Made by a program: the position numbers and the translations under genes | Virus record (IMG/VR): IMGVR_UViG_3300005253_000487 | Span: 1 to 64,000 of that record | Strand: one strand, 5' to 3' | DNA length: 64,000 nt | Source: a virus | In this document: piece after piece, positions 42,658 to 53,100 of the stretch | Layout of the letters: every line of letters begins with the position of its first letter | Position numbering within the stretch: position 1 is the stretch's first letter | The notes under the pieces: generated by a model | What the model was told of the DNA's origin: nothing | The model's input: the letters and a program-made list of their open reading frames with translations, nothing else | The model's database searches: none

Positions 42658-43042
42658 GACAGCCGTCAAGGCTGTAATATCCACGTCGTTGACCACGACG
42701 CAGGTTGAACAGTTTATCGGTGACGCCTCGTTGTGGGTGGATGAGGAGTTAACCTCCTCGGGCCTATCCGCAGGACGCCTGGAGTTGATTGAACGCTACT
42801 TGACCTGTGCGCTCATACGTCTACGTGACCTTGGGTTGACGCAAGCCAAGTTCGATGACATCACTGAGCACTATCAGGTGGACAAAGAAGTCACGGACTA
42901 CCTGTTACGTGCTGCGGCAATGGATCCTACAGGTACAGTGCGCCGCTACTTCATGGCGCCCGCAGATGTGCGCCCAGTGCAGTACCGCGTAGCCACACGC
43001 TTCGTGGACGACACGGCCACTAGCCCGGCAGATGATGTATGA
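42641..43042 (+). CDS. Head-tail connector (gp6-like)
   Basis: 133 residues, mostly helical: VEQFIGDASLWVDEELTSS, LELIERYLTCALIRLRDLGL, and a C-terminal part. Size, helical content and position after the capsid gene match HK97 gp6-type connector proteins that dock on the portal. It overlaps the previous gene by 17 bases. Confidence 0.6.
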   Translation: MPRTSETAVKAVISTSLTTTQVEQFIGDASLWVDEELTSSGLSAGRLELIERYLTCALIRLRDLGLTQAKFDDITEHYQVDKEVTDYLLRAAAMDPTGTVRRYFMAPADVRPVQYRVATRFVDDTATSPADDV

Positions 43043-43368
43043 GTGTCCTACTCAGTCGGCACGCGACACTGGAAACAGTGGGTGTAGAAGCACGCTCCGG
43101 TGTTGATGGGGAAGGTGCGCCTAATTACGCTGCTTCCGTAGACATAAAGTCACGTGTCACTCGATCGGAGAAAGTAGTTCTTAACGAAGAGGGCACGGAG
43201 GTCCGCACGGTGTTGAATGTGTGGACGCCCTCAACGTCAGACACACTACCCGGACGTAAGGCTCGTCTAACGTTTGGTGGTGAGAAATTCATTGTCGTTG
43301 ACCTAAAGGATGTGAAGGGGCTTGATGCCACTGCTGAACACCGACGCGTGCGTTGTCGCCGCGAATAA
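43039..43368 (+). CDS. Head closure / head-tail adaptor protein
   Basis: 109 residues, beta-rich (ATLETVGVEARSGVDGEGAP, NVWTPSTSDTLPGRKARLTF, FIVVDLKDVKGLDATAEHRR). Fits SPP1 gp16 / head-tail adaptor proteins by size, fold and gene order. ATGA overlap with the connector. Confidence 0.6.
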   Translation: MSVLLSRHATLETVGVEARSGVDGEGAPNYAASVDIKSRVTRSEKVVLNEEGTEVRTVLNVWTPSTSDTLPGRKARLTFGGEKFIVVDLKDVKGLDATAEHRRVRCRRE

Positions 43369-43382
43369 CCTTGGGGGTGTAG

Positions 43383-43619
43383 GTGGGCACAGAGCAATGG
43401 ATGGTGGTCGCGGTGCTTTTCGGTCCTTTGGTTGGGGCGGGCATAGGAACATTCTTTGGGTTACGTGGGGCCATTAACGGTCTTGCACAACGTTCGAAGC
43501 GGATGGAAGGGACGTTGGTTGAGGTGCGTGACTACACGCGCGACACGTCCAGGTTGCTGGAAGGAACACTTGGTAAGCAAGTCGGTGAAATCCATACGGA
43601 GGTCACGCGGGGTGACTAG
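43383..43619 (+). CDS. Small protein with one membrane segment
   Basis: 78 residues from GTG 43383. WMVVAVLFGPLVGAGIGTFF is a transmembrane segment, followed by a charged helix (LVEVRDYTRDTSRLLEG). Unusual inside the connector/tail module, where membrane proteins are rare. A moron-type gene or an early holin-like function are options. Confidence 0.5.
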   Translation: MGTEQWMVVAVLFGPLVGAGIGTFFGLRGAINGLAQRSKRMEGTLVEVRDYTRDTSRLLEGTLGKQVGEIHTEVTRGD

Positions 43620-44092
43620 TGGCTAGAGGTGCCCAGAAGACGCGCAAGAGTTTTAAGGCTGCCGCAAAGCAGATTGAGAAACTGCGAAAGAACCTTGGGA
43701 AGAGAATGGCCTCGGGTCTTAGACTCATTGGTGAAGAGATCATGTTGGATGTGAAAGCTTCTCGGCCGGGCGCTGGAGTACCAGTGGACAAAGGACCATT
43801 GCGTGCAAGCGGTAGAGTGGAAGGTCCGGTGGCGGATCAAGTGTTCTTGGACTTTGGGGGCAGTGCGGCGCCTTACGCTGTGGTGCAGCATGAAGATACA
43901 ACGTTGCAGCATAGCGTTGGTGAACCGCGCTATTTGGTACGAGGCATTGAACGGTGGAAGAGAAATGGGGAGAGTGTGCGGCGGGCAATGGCTCATTTGA
44001 AAGTGGCCGTAGACCGGGTGGCTAAGGGGCAGCGTGCATCCACGCGTGGTGTGGGTATAGGAAGTGTGCGGCGAAGAGGAAGGGTGCGTTAA
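43619..44092 (+). CDS. HK97 gp10-like minor tail/neck protein
   Basis: 157 residues, GTG start in TAGTG with the upstream stop. RPGAGVPVDKGPLRASGRVE, then FGGSAAPYAVVQHEDTT and HSVGEPRYLVRG, match the HK97 gp10 family (VDTGxLRxS ... YAxxxHE ... G...FL). Needed for head-tail joining or tail completion. Very basic C-terminus. Confidence 0.8.
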   Translation: MARGAQKTRKSFKAAAKQIEKLRKNLGKRMASGLRLIGEEIMLDVKASRPGAGVPVDKGPLRASGRVEGPVADQVFLDFGGSAAPYAVVQHEDTTLQHSVGEPRYLVRGIERWKRNGESVRRAMAHLKVAVDRVAKGQRASTRGVGIGSVRRRGRVR

Positions 44093-44511
44093 TGGGTGCC
44101 GTCGTTGATGTCTATCAACATCTCATCACCCAGGGACATGCGGAAGGTTCTACAGGCTGGGACATTGTGAAGCGGATGTTGTCGGATGTGGATGTCAATG
44201 ATCAATTGATCGTTGTGACAGATGATGGGGGGGCACTTCCGGAGATTAAAGAAATCTTAGGCATTGGTGACAGTGCCTTGCATGATATTGGTGTGTTGGT
44301 GTTGGTGCGTGGTGCACCCTTCAAGGGTGATGCAAATTTGACGAAAGCATTGGACATCTTTATTGAGTTACACGGTAAGCGCGACGTGACGTTGAACGGA
44401 ACGCAGTACATGCGGATTAAGGCCATGACGCCTGAGCCTATCTTTATTGGCTTTGACGATAAGAATCGTCCGCGCCATACGACAGGCTATATGCTATTGG
44501 TAGACGCATGA
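44092..44511 (+). CDS. Tail terminator protein
   Basis: 139 residues; start shares TAATG with the upstream stop. Layout DVYQHLITQGHAEGSTGWDI, LIVVTDDGG, DIGVLVLVRGAPFKGDANLT and YMRIKAMTPEPIFIGFDDK is that of lambda gpU / minor-capsid-from-bacteriophage tail terminators. It caps the tail tube and joins the head. Position before the tail tube gene agrees. Confidence 0.7.
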   Translation: MGAVVDVYQHLITQGHAEGSTGWDIVKRMLSDVDVNDQLIVVTDDGGALPEIKEILGIGDSALHDIGVLVLVRGAPFKGDANLTKALDIFIELHGKRDVTLNGTQYMRIKAMTPEPIFIGFDDKNRPRHTTGYMLLVDA

Positions 44512-44546
44512 GAAACCATTCAGGTAGGAGGAGGGGGTAAAGTAAA

Positions 44547-44975
44547 ATGCCAAAATATCTTCCGCACGGCACTACGTTCAGCATCGGGAGCAAGTTGGTG
44601 GGGGGCCTTATTTCCATCGGCGTTCCCGATCGCTCGCGCGGAGAGGCAGAAACAACGGACACCGATTCTGCAGGGGACCGGGAGTGGATAGCCGGTCTAA
44701 GAGAAGGCGGCGGTGTGGAGTTGACATTTCGGCACGATCCGGATGACGTTGGTCAGCTTCAATTGGAAACCAACTTCAATGCGTCTGTGGCTGCATCGAA
44801 GGAAGAGTGTATCATCACCCTACCGGAGGTGGCTACTGCGGCGTCGGGATCGCGCACGTACACCTTCGACGGTTTCGTAACCCAGCCGCCAACCGGTGAC
44901 TTGGGTCTAGCGGATGATGACGCGGCCGAGCAGACAGCGGTTATCAAGCTGTCTGATAAAGTCACCATCGCATAA
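44547..44975 (+). CDS. Major tail (tube) protein
   Basis: 142 residues. TTFSIGSKLVGGLISIGVPD, then the conserved REWIAGLREGGGVELTFRHD and EECIITLPEVATAASGSRTY with FDGFVTQPP fit the tail tube fold. Gene order (terminator, tube, chaperone, tape measure) is canonical. Good ribosome-binding site (GTAGGAGGAGG). Confidence 0.82.
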   Translation: MPKYLPHGTTFSIGSKLVGGLISIGVPDRSRGEAETTDTDSAGDREWIAGLREGGGVELTFRHDPDDVGQLQLETNFNASVAASKEECIITLPEVATAASGSRTYTFDGFVTQPPTGDLGLADDDAAEQTAVIKLSDKVTIA

Positions 44976-45003
44976 GTGAAAGGGAAGAAAGGAAAGGCTT
45001 AGG

Positions 45004-45447
45004 ATGAGTAAGGTAACGCAGTCTACGCCAACCCCAACCCCAACCCCAACCCCAACCAGGGGTGTAGTGATCGTCCTTGATAAGGAGCGCAGGTTACGCT
45101 ACTCGTTGGGCACTATTAGAAAGATGCGCGAGGAGTTTGGCGATAACGTCCTCGAATCAGGTTTACCCCACGACGCTATAGGCAAGCTGTTGTGGTTTGG
45201 ACTTGTCCATGACGATGAGAACCTCACGCCTGGAGATGTAGAAGAGCTTGTGGATCTCGAACACCTGGATGAGATCATGAAGGCTGTGACTAAGGCGACG
45301 GGGGGGCGGTCTCGAATTGAATTGATCGAGGCGGGTACGAAGTTGAGTCCCGCCCCCCCTCCTCAGCAGCCCGTAGCCAAGACGACGGAGGCTACGGGCG
45401 AGGAGACGAAGGACGAGGAAGTGACAGTGTCGACGCCGCAGAGCTGA
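45004..45447 (+). CDS. Tail assembly chaperone, short form (G-like)
   Basis: 147 residues. Residues 8-18 are a Thr-Pro tract coded by CCCCAA-type hexamer repeats (45031-45056). The chaperone domain follows (LDKERRLRYSLGTIRKMREE, KLLWFGLVHDDENLTPGDVE), then a Pro/Thr/Glu-rich tail. The length, the helical core and a C7 run near the end match lambda gpG-type chaperones with a frameshifted longer product. Confidence 0.78.
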   Translation: MSKVTQSTPTPTPTPTPTRGVVIVLDKERRLRYSLGTIRKMREEFGDNVLESGLPHDAIGKLLWFGLVHDDENLTPGDVEELVDLEHLDEIMKAVTKATGGRSRIELIEAGTKLSPAPPPQQPVAKTTEATGEETKDEEVTVSTPQS

Positions 45448-45758
45448 AGTGGTGGGCCGGAGCAATGGCTTGCGGCATTTCTGATGCATTGTATTGGAGT
45501 CTGACACGTGAAGAATTGGTGGCAGTGCTTAAGGTTCACGCGGCACGGGAAAGGTCTGCAAATCTGCGGGCGGGTTTGGTTGCGGCTACAATTTGTAATA
45601 CGAACCCGTATAGGAAGAAGGGTGCAAGGCGCATACAGCCTGGAGACTTCTTCCGTTCTGCAAAACGGGAACACATGTCTGTAGCAGAAGCACAGAAGTT
45701 CATGAATGGATGGGCTAGCACTATTAACAAAGACGCCGCTGCTCAAGGGGGCAAATGA
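45004..45758 (+). CDS. Tail assembly chaperone, frameshifted long form (GT-like)
   Basis: Reading shifts by -1 near 45354-45360 into a frame that is open from there to 45758. The extension includes ELKWWAGAMACGISDALYWS and LTREELVAVLKVHAARERSA, a lambda-T-like domain. An independent start at ATG 45465 would cut off the ELKWW part and has no good ribosome-binding site. The long form normally bridges tape measure and tube subunits during tail assembly. Confidence 0.7.
45354..45360 (+). promoter_or_regulatory. Probable -1 frameshift site CCCCCCT
   Basis: In the chaperone frame the codons are GCC CCC CCT, so both tRNAs can re-pair after slipping back one base within C7. The -1 frame has no stop from here to 45758 and codes for the T-like domain. 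Frameshifting at this place in tail genes is a known conserved feature. Confidence 0.65.
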
Positions 45759-48412
45759 CTGTTCTTGCAGTAGCCCGTATCGTTCTTACGGGAGACACGA
45801 TTGCGTTAACCAAATCGCTCCATGGTGCGTCGGCAGCCATGGAGCAAGCTGGACGGCGCATGACGAAGATTGGCAAGAGCTTAACTACTAAAGTCACGCT
45901 GCCTATTATAGCGATCGGTGGCGTGAGTGTGAAGATGGCTGCAACCTTCGACGCCTCCATGCGAAAGATTGTAGGTCTGGTGGGTGTGCAAAGGGATGTT
46001 GTGGATGGGTGGCGCGATGACGTCCGAAAGTTGGCCGTGCAGTATGGCTCTTCTGCTAATGAAGCAGCGGAAGCGTTGTTCTTCATCACCTCCGCAGGCT
46101 TGCGTGGCTCCGATGCAATGGAAGCCCTCGAGGCGTCACTGAAGGGCACGGCGGCGGGCATGGGGCAGACGGCAACATTGGCGGATGCTGCCACCTCGGC
46201 AATGAACGCGTATGGTGCTGCCAACGTAAGCGCGGAACGGGCGGTGGAGATCCTCACCGCTGCCGTGCGGGCTGGTAAGCTAGAGACGGCCGCGTTGGCG
46301 CCTGTCATTGGTAGATTGTTGCCTACAGCATCTGCCATGAAGATTGGCTTCGCAGAGATTGCGGGCATTTTGGCCGTATTCTCCCGTACCGGTTTGCAGG
46401 CGGCGGAGGGTGCGACGTCTTTGAATAGTGTTATGACAACACTACTCAAACCTAGTCAGTTGGCGACGGAAGCGTTGGCGGAAGTTGGGCTTACGATGGC
46501 GCAACTCCGTGAGACGGCCGCAGGTCCGCAGGGTCTTATTGGAGTGATGCGGTTGTTGGCTGATACGTTTGCGGATGATGATGAGAAGTTGACTGCCATT
46601 ATTCCAAACATTCGTGCGTTCCGTGGCGTGATGAATGTGTTGGCGCAAGATGCAGACATCGTTGATCAAGTGATGTCTGATGTAGCAAACTCCCAGGGTA
46701 TCTTGTCAGAGGCGTTCATCGCATCCATGGGCCCACTCTTCCGGATGAGGCGGGCGTGGGAACAGTTTAAGGAACTCCTACTCAGTGTAGGCTTTGCAAT
46801 CATTCCCGTCATCGTGCCCATCTTTGTAAAGATGGGGAAGGCGTTTGATGTGGTGGCGCATGAGATAGGGAATATGTCTACGACCACCAAGACGGCCGGT
46901 GTGGCCTTAGTAGGGGCGGCTGCCGCCATAGGTCCCGTCCTTGTTGGTCTGGGGTCTGCCGTGTTGGTGATGAAAGCGTTGGGTGTTGCAACGTTGACAG
47001 TGACGACTAGGTTGTTTGGGCTTAGCGCGGTAATGGGAGCAGGTAGTATACTACTCGTTGCTCTTGGCTTGACGGCGGCGGCGATGCTGAAAGTTAAACT
47101 TGCTGCTATTGAAATGGAAGCGTCAACGTTGCGTGCCACTGATAGCATAAAAGCGGGTTTCGCTGATTTAGAACCGGAGGCTGCGGCGCGTAAGGTCGCA
47201 CGCCTTAACATGGTCATAAAGACGATGGAAGGCGATGTAGACAATCTACGCACCCAGGCTGTGATGGCGCAGGCTGCGATGGTGGGTGTAGCGGATGCAA
47301 CAGCAACACAGGCTACCCCGGCGTTTCGTGAGAGTGCAGACTCTTTGCTTGCGGAGGCGGATGCGATAGAAGAAACTATTGCTAGGACGAAAGCGTTTCG
47401 TACTGCATTGCAGGCGGTGGCAAACACAGCGGTTGAGACGGCGAAGGTAGTTGATAAAGGGGCAGGTGGTGGTACTGCACCCGCCGCTTGGATGGTGGCT
47501 GCGAAAGAAGCTATGGAGCTGTTGTCAGCCTCATTACGTGAAACGGTGGTGTTGAATGAGTTGATGGGTGAGAGTTTTGATCTACCCGCTGCACAGGCTG
47601 AGGCCTACGAAGCGGCTATCGTGTCTATGGTTGAGGCAGGTGTGGACCTTGACGTGGCGGTTGGCCAGAATGGAGAAAACCTCCGAGTACTGACTGAACG
47701 TTATTTGGTATTGGCGGCGGGCGTGGACGAGGCAGAAAAGAAGACGAACGCGTTGACGGCAGCACAGGAAGACGCGAAGCGTATTATTGAAGGCATCCGC
47801 ACGCCGACAGAACAGTACGATGCGACGGTAGCAAATCTGCAAAAACACTTGGATGCAACACTGCTCACGCAAGTAGAATTCGATCGGGCGGTAGGGTTGG
47901 CAAAGACTACGTTGGCGGAGGCAACGGCAAGTGGGCTTGAATGGGGTGAGACAATGGAGCGCGCGAGTGCGCATGCATTGGACAGCTTTATTCAGTTCGC
48001 AACGACAGCCGGTGGTGAGTTTAGCGACTTTGTGAACGGGGTTATCCGAGACCTTGTACGTATGGCTGCTAAGATGGCCATTACAGGCGCCTTCAAAAGC
48101 CTTACGGCGAGCCCAATACCCGAGCTGGCGCACGGTGGGTTCCTCCCTGGAGGTAGCCTAGGGTTGGTGGGGGAGCAGGGCCCGGAGTTGGTGCAAGCGG
48201 GGAGGCAAGGGGTGACGGTGCAACCGATGAGTGGCTTGGTGGCGGCAGGAGCGGCGGACACGGGCGGTAACATTCGATTGGCGGTGACAATCCAGGCCAA
48301 TGATGCTAAGAGCTTTAAGGAGATGGTTGAAGCGCATCCGGATGTTGTCACAGCGCCTGTGATGCAGGCGCTTGCGCGTGGCCAAAATCTACGAAGACGT
48401 CTACAAGGGTGA
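45755..48412 (+). CDS. Tail tape measure protein
   Basis: 885 residues. N-terminal SLHGASAAMEQAGRRMTKIG, then TFDASMRKIVGLVGVQRD and long Ala-rich helices, with a hydrophobic stretch GVALVGAAAAIGPVLVGLGS near 385 and later coils. The C-terminal part has PELAHGGFLPGGSLGLVGEQ followed by GPELVQ, typical of tape measure ends. Length would predict a tail of roughly 130 nm by the usual rule. ATGA overlap with the chaperone extension. Confidence 0.9.
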   Translation: MTVLAVARIVLTGDTIALTKSLHGASAAMEQAGRRMTKIGKSLTTKVTLPIIAIGGVSVKMAATFDASMRKIVGLVGVQRDVVDGWRDDVRKLAVQYGSSANEAAEALFFITSAGLRGSDAMEALEASLKGTAAGMGQTATLADAATSAMNAYGAANVSAERAVEILTAAVRAGKLETAALAPVIGRLLPTASAMKIGFAEIAGILAVFSRTGLQAAEGATSLNSVMTTLLKPSQLATEALAEVGLTMAQLRETAAGPQGLIGVMRLLADTFADDDEKLTAIIPNIRAFRGVMNVLAQDADIVDQVMSDVANSQGILSEAFIASMGPLFRMRRAWEQFKELLLSVGFAIIPVIVPIFVKMGKAFDVVAHEIGNMSTTTKTAGVALVGAAAAIGPVLVGLGSAVLVMKALGVATLTVTTRLFGLSAVMGAGSILLVALGLTAAAMLKVKLAAIEMEASTLRATDSIKAGFADLEPEAAARKVARLNMVIKTMEGDVDNLRTQAVMAQAAMVGVADATATQATPAFRESADSLLAEADAIEETIARTKAFRTALQAVANTAVETAKVVDKGAGGGTAPAAWMVAAKEAMELLSASLRETVVLNELMGESFDLPAAQAEAYEAAIVSMVEAGVDLDVAVGQNGENLRVLTERYLVLAAGVDEAEKKTNALTAAQEDAKRIIEGIRTPTEQYDATVANLQKHLDATLLTQVEFDRAVGLAKTTLAEATASGLEWGETMERASAHALDSFIQFATTAGGEFSDFVNGVIRDLVRMAAKMAITGAFKSLTASPIPELAHGGFLPGGSLGLVGEQGPELVQAGRQGVTVQPMSGLVAAGAADTGGNIRLAVTIQANDAKSFKEMVEAHPDVVTAPVMQALARGQNLRRRLQG

Positions 48413-48419
48413 TGCTTAG

Positions 48420-49040
48420 ATGCCTGCCTTTCCGCGTGCGATAGCTTCGAGGCTTAGTACCCCGCCAGAATTCCCTGAAGGGTTTGCAAGTTGGGGACAG
48501 TCAGGGAAGGGACAGTTCCGCTCCTTCGAAAACGTGGGTAGGATTTGGACGGAGATTTATCCGTCCTGGAATTACCTGACGACGGAAGGACGAGCACTTA
48601 TTCGCGCCATCAATTTAGCGCGGCGTGAATTAACGATCTGGACCATTCAACATCCGCACCTTATTGCCAACTATGGTGCACAAGGCGGATCTCCTTTGGT
48701 GGACGGTGCAAGCCAGGCAGGAGACACTATTCTTATTGATGGTGCGCCTGCGAGCACCCTCAATTGGTTGCGGGATGGGGACATCATTCTCATTGCAGGT
48801 AGCACACTCATCCTCGATGTCAAGGCGGACGTGGACACAGATAGTGCGGGGGATGCAACCATTCCCATCCATCCGCCCATCTTCACTGGTGGTAGTCCTA
48901 GTAATAATGCCGTCGTTACTATTGACGCATCCGCCATCAACTTCACTGCCGTGTTAGTAGGCACACAGATGCCCGACATTGAGGCGCACGGGGTGGTGGC
49001 AGCAGGCATGACGCTAACGTGGCGAGAACAACCATCATGA
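48420..49040 (+). CDS. Distal tail protein-like
   Basis: 206 residues directly after the tape measure. FASWGQSGKGQFRSFENVGR, then LTTEGRALIRAINLARRELT and beta-rich GDTILIDGAPASTLNWLRDG. Position and the beta-rich C-terminus fit a distal tail or hub protein. No certain family. Confidence 0.55.
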   Translation: MPAFPRAIASRLSTPPEFPEGFASWGQSGKGQFRSFENVGRIWTEIYPSWNYLTTEGRALIRAINLARRELTIWTIQHPHLIANYGAQGGSPLVDGASQAGDTILIDGAPASTLNWLRDGDIILIAGSTLILDVKADVDTDSAGDATIPIHPPIFTGGSPSNNAVVTIDASAINFTAVLVGTQMPDIEAHGVVAAGMTLTWREQPS

Positions 49041-49050
49041 GGGTGTTAGC

Positions 49051-49704
49051 ATGAGTCCAGGTACACGCACACTCGGCTCAGGCATCGCTGCGGAGCTTAC
49101 CAGTCTCAATGCGGAAGCAGTGCACCTTGTGGAGATTGTATTCTCCAGCGGTACTGAGCGTCTCAGTACGGGCACACGTGATATTGATTGGGATGGGTTT
49201 ACGTGGAGTGCAGTAGGTGGGATACTGCAGATTGGTGCTGTTGAAGAGGCGCAGTCGCCGAAGAATGCAGGCATGGATATTGCGCTCGCAGGTATTGACC
49301 AAACGATTGTCAGTGCTCTGCTGAGTGCTCACTACCGGGGACGCTCCCTTAAGTTATGGCGGGCGTATCTTGACCAAGCGACTGGCCTCATTATTGTGGA
49401 CCCCGTTCCTTTGATAGACCACTTGCAACTTGAGGGCTATCGGATTGAGGAAAACATCAGTCGTGGGAGTCCGTTGACTGTTACGATTAAGACGCGGGTA
49501 TCCTTACGTGCAAGTATCCCGGAGCGGCGGGGTATCCAGTGCAATCTGATAAGTCATCAGAGTGTACACACGGATGAGACGTTCATGCAACACGTTGCAG
49601 GTCTTAAAGGGAAGTTAAACTATTGGGGCACGGAAGCGCCAACGCGCATTGGTGGTGGGGGTGGTGGTGGAAACCAAGACGATGGTCCGGATGAGAGGCT
49701 GTAA
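49051..49704 (+). CDS. Tail protein (DUF2163 / BR0599-like)
   Basis: 217 residues. AVHLVEIVFSSGTERLSTGT, DIDWDGFTWSAVGGILQIGA and LWRAYLDQATGLIIVDPVPL correspond to the DUF2163/BR0599 group found before the cell-wall peptidase and J-like genes in many tails and gene transfer agents. A Gly-rich tail ends the protein. Likely a hub or baseplate ring. Confidence 0.65.
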   Translation: MSPGTRTLGSGIAAELTSLNAEAVHLVEIVFSSGTERLSTGTRDIDWDGFTWSAVGGILQIGAVEEAQSPKNAGMDIALAGIDQTIVSALLSAHYRGRSLKLWRAYLDQATGLIIVDPVPLIDHLQLEGYRIEENISRGSPLTVTIKTRVSLRASIPERRGIQCNLISHQSVHTDETFMQHVAGLKGKLNYWGTEAPTRIGGGGGGGNQDDGPDERL

Positions 49705-50154
49705 ATGATTCTTCCCCGCGTACTGGATTGGCGTAGCAGGCTTGTCCCTTGGGCGGAGGGGCTACGTGGGGAACCCTACGAATGGGGGCTTACGGACTGT
49801 GGTAAGATAGCGTGCGCCGCATTGGCTGAGATGTTTGGACAGGACATCGCAGCGCTGCCCCCGTACACTACGGCCGCGGAGGCTGTCCGTGTACTGTCCG
49901 CTGCCGGTGGCGCGGGAGGAATCATGCAACGCCTCGGTGCGGAGCCCGTCACATCCATGTTCCTACAGTCAGGTGCGATTGTAGTGGACCCCGACAAGGG
50001 TGATGAACATTTTCCAGGTATCTATGTCTACGTTGAACCAATATTGATAACAAGTCATCTAGAGACGGGTGTTGAGTGGTACGAACGGGAGGGCGTGCTG
50101 GGAGCTAACGCCGTCGTCTTCAATCTTTGGGAGGCACTACTCCCCGATGGGTAG
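49705..50154 (+). CDS. Tail peptidase-like protein (DUF6950 / NlpC-like)
   Basis: 149 residues. YEWGLTDCGKIACAALAEMF gives the DC near residue 31, at the place of the catalytic Cys of NlpC/P60-like proteins; FPGIYVYVEPILIT follows. The position between the DUF2163-like gene and the J-like gene is that of tail-associated peptidases that cut peptidoglycan during entry. The histidine of the active site is not obvious, so activity is uncertain. Confidence 0.6.
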   Translation: MILPRVLDWRSRLVPWAEGLRGEPYEWGLTDCGKIACAALAEMFGQDIAALPPYTTAAEAVRVLSAAGGAGGIMQRLGAEPVTSMFLQSGAIVVDPDKGDEHFPGIYVYVEPILITSHLETGVEWYEREGVLGANAVVFNLWEALLPDG

Positions 50155-53100
50155 TAAAGTTGGAAGAATTGTTGCGGGCGTAATTCTCACGGCAGGAAGT
50201 GTCGTTGCTCTTGCGTTTGGGCAACCACAGCTTGCCTACGCGTTGGGTTCGATCGGCCTTGGGATGCTTTACAACGAGGCTTTTGGTGCACGTGGCCTCA
50301 ATGATCGTCAAGCTACGGTGATGGAAAACCGGACGGACGTGCGCGAACATATCCCGCTCATCTACGGAGAGACGCGTGTCGGCGCGAACATGATTGACAT
50401 CCGGGTGGATGATGCAAGCCCCGATAACAAGAGATTGGCACTCGTGGCAGCCTTTTGCTTGGGCTCTTCTGATGGTGGGGACATTGAAGGCGTCCAGACT
50501 ATCTACTTGGATGATAAGATTGCGTGGACAAAAGGCGCCGGTTTGGCGGGAGTGTACAACGGTTTCCTGCCAGTCAGTGATACCATTCAGTCAAAGTTCT
50601 TAAAGGTAACGGTGCACGAAGGTGCTACATCACAGACAGTAGATGCTGATTTAACTGCTCTATTCCCAACGGAGCATCCTAGCACGTCACGTGGGCGTAG
50701 TGTGTGCTATGTTACACTATTGGCGTGGGCAGATTCAGATGTCTATCCAAATGGTATTCCACGCATCAATGCCTTGATTCGCGGGCAACGGTGTTTCGAT
50801 CCACGCACATCCACAACGATCTATACGCAGAACCCTGCGGTCATTATTCGAGACTATCTTGTTTCCACGGTCTATGGGTTTGGAGTACCGACAGCTGACA
50901 TCATTGAGCAGACCTTCATAGACATGGCGAATTACTGTGACGAGATCGTCTCACTCCCTTCAGCTGGATCGCAGAAGCGTTTTGTGGCCAATGGTTGGGT
51001 TGACACGTCGAAGTCCTTGTCTAGTAACCTCGCAGACCTCGCCACATCTTGCCGCGCCCAGGTCTTTGAAACGGGCGGGAAGTGGCAAATCCATATTCGG
51101 CGCACGCTTGCTGTTAGCGGTCTCAAGTTGGACAAGGGCAACACGGTGGAGGGAAGCTGGAACTTCTTCCTCCCAGGTTCGCGGGATGTACCGAATGTCA
51201 TGCGTGCAACGTACCTGGATCCCGCGAGGGACTACCGCCCGGATACAGTGCAGTGGCCTGACCCAGGTGCAGCTAACCCCGCACTGACAAACGACAACGA
51301 TTTCGAGAGTCGGTTTGCAATAGACCTACCGTATACGGACAACCGACTGCGGGCGCAACAATTTTGCTTGACGTTGACGAAGGAAATGCGCGAAGGGATT
51401 ATGGTTACCCTGACCGCGAAAGGAGAATTGCTCCAAGGCAAGATTGGTGACATTGTCGAATTGACATACTTGACGCCAGGGTGGGTGGATAAGCCCTTCT
51501 GGATTATTGCAATGAACATCAAGTCTGATTTCAACATAGATATGGTTCTTGTTGAATATGAGTCTACGGTCTACGACTTGGATGCGCAGGTAGACCAACC
51601 TGCCATTCCCAATACTAATCTTCCTGATCCGCATGCCGCACCACCACCTACAAGCCTTGTGCTTACCGCTGATGCCTCAGTGGCGCAGGAAACAAATGCT
51701 GGTGTTTATATCCCACGCATCCGGGCGACCTGGGTTGATGCTGATCATAACTTTGTGGCCCAATACGACCTTGAAGCCAAGCCATCAAGCGTCAGTGAAC
51801 TGTGGGATTCTTTTGGTCCGGTTCCTGTAGGTGAGGAATACTTTCTAGTCTATCCTGTTGATGAACAATCGTGGGACGTTCGTATACGCACGGTGACAAA
51901 GAGTGGGGTTAAAAGCGACTGGGTAGAAGAAACTGTTTCTGTAGACCTTGGTCCACACGCGCAGATTGGGGCGCTTGGTACGACGGTTAAGCGTACAGAT
52001 GGGTCGGCGGTAGTTCGTGCAGAGCTTGATCCTGCTGTAAAGTCGGTTCGTTATGTCGCGATTGTAGGTGTCGCTCCCTCGTGGCCAAATGATGCTGCGG
52101 TTGAGGCTGGTACAATTATTACTCCAACAGCAACCTTTGTTGATATCGCTTTTGGCGCGGGCACCGTTCTTCCTGGCGAGCGGCTGCTCATTCGTATGGT
52201 GCCCTATGCTGCTATTAACGGCATTGGGCCCGATGGGTCTGCGGCGACACATGGATCTATTGTTGCTGACCTCGATGGGACGGATCAACCTGAAGTACGG
52301 TCGATTGCGTTTCGTGTGAGCGCTTTAGGTGTTGTTGATCTTATAATTCGGACGATGCAAGCGAAGTCAATTAAGTGGGCAGTATCAAACTCCTCTTTCC
52401 CAACACCTGTTACAAACGCTAATACGGACAGCGAAGGTGTTGTTGAACTCTTAGGTGTAGACACCCTCATTACTGGCGAGACTTTGTTTGTTGCAGTTCT
52501 CGCCTATGAGGCAATCAATCAGGGCGGTGTTGTTGGTACAGTGGAGGGGCGTGATAAGTATCTCTATGCACTCGAACCCACGGTCGAGAGCGTTGGGACG
52601 ACGGTTCACACCGCTGACGGATCGGCTACGGTCCGCATGGAACTCTCGCCGCTTGTGTTGTCGATTCGCTATGCAACGGCGGTTGGTGCGAACCCCAGCT
52701 TTCCAAACGATGCTGCGGTAGAAGCAGGCACGATCGTTAACACAACCGACACCGAGGAACTTACGTTTGCGCCGGGTACCGTAGCCCCAGGAGAGCGCCT
52801 CTTAATTCGAATCGCGCCTTATGCAGCAACTGGTGGTGTTGGGCCAGACTCTTCTGCAGCGACACACGGTAAGATAGTTGCCGACCTGGATGGCGAGGAT
52901 CAGCCAGAGGTATTCGGACTTGAGATAGAGATTGACGACAGCGGTGTTGCGGATCTCGCGGTTCGCACAAGCAAGACCGGTAGTGTTAAGTGGGTAGAAA
53001 ATACCACGGGTTTTGTGTCGAAGGCCACGGTACGGTCCTCCGGGACAACGAGTAACGTAGATGCTGATGGGCTGTTTGAGACGGCGGGGTATCGCACACT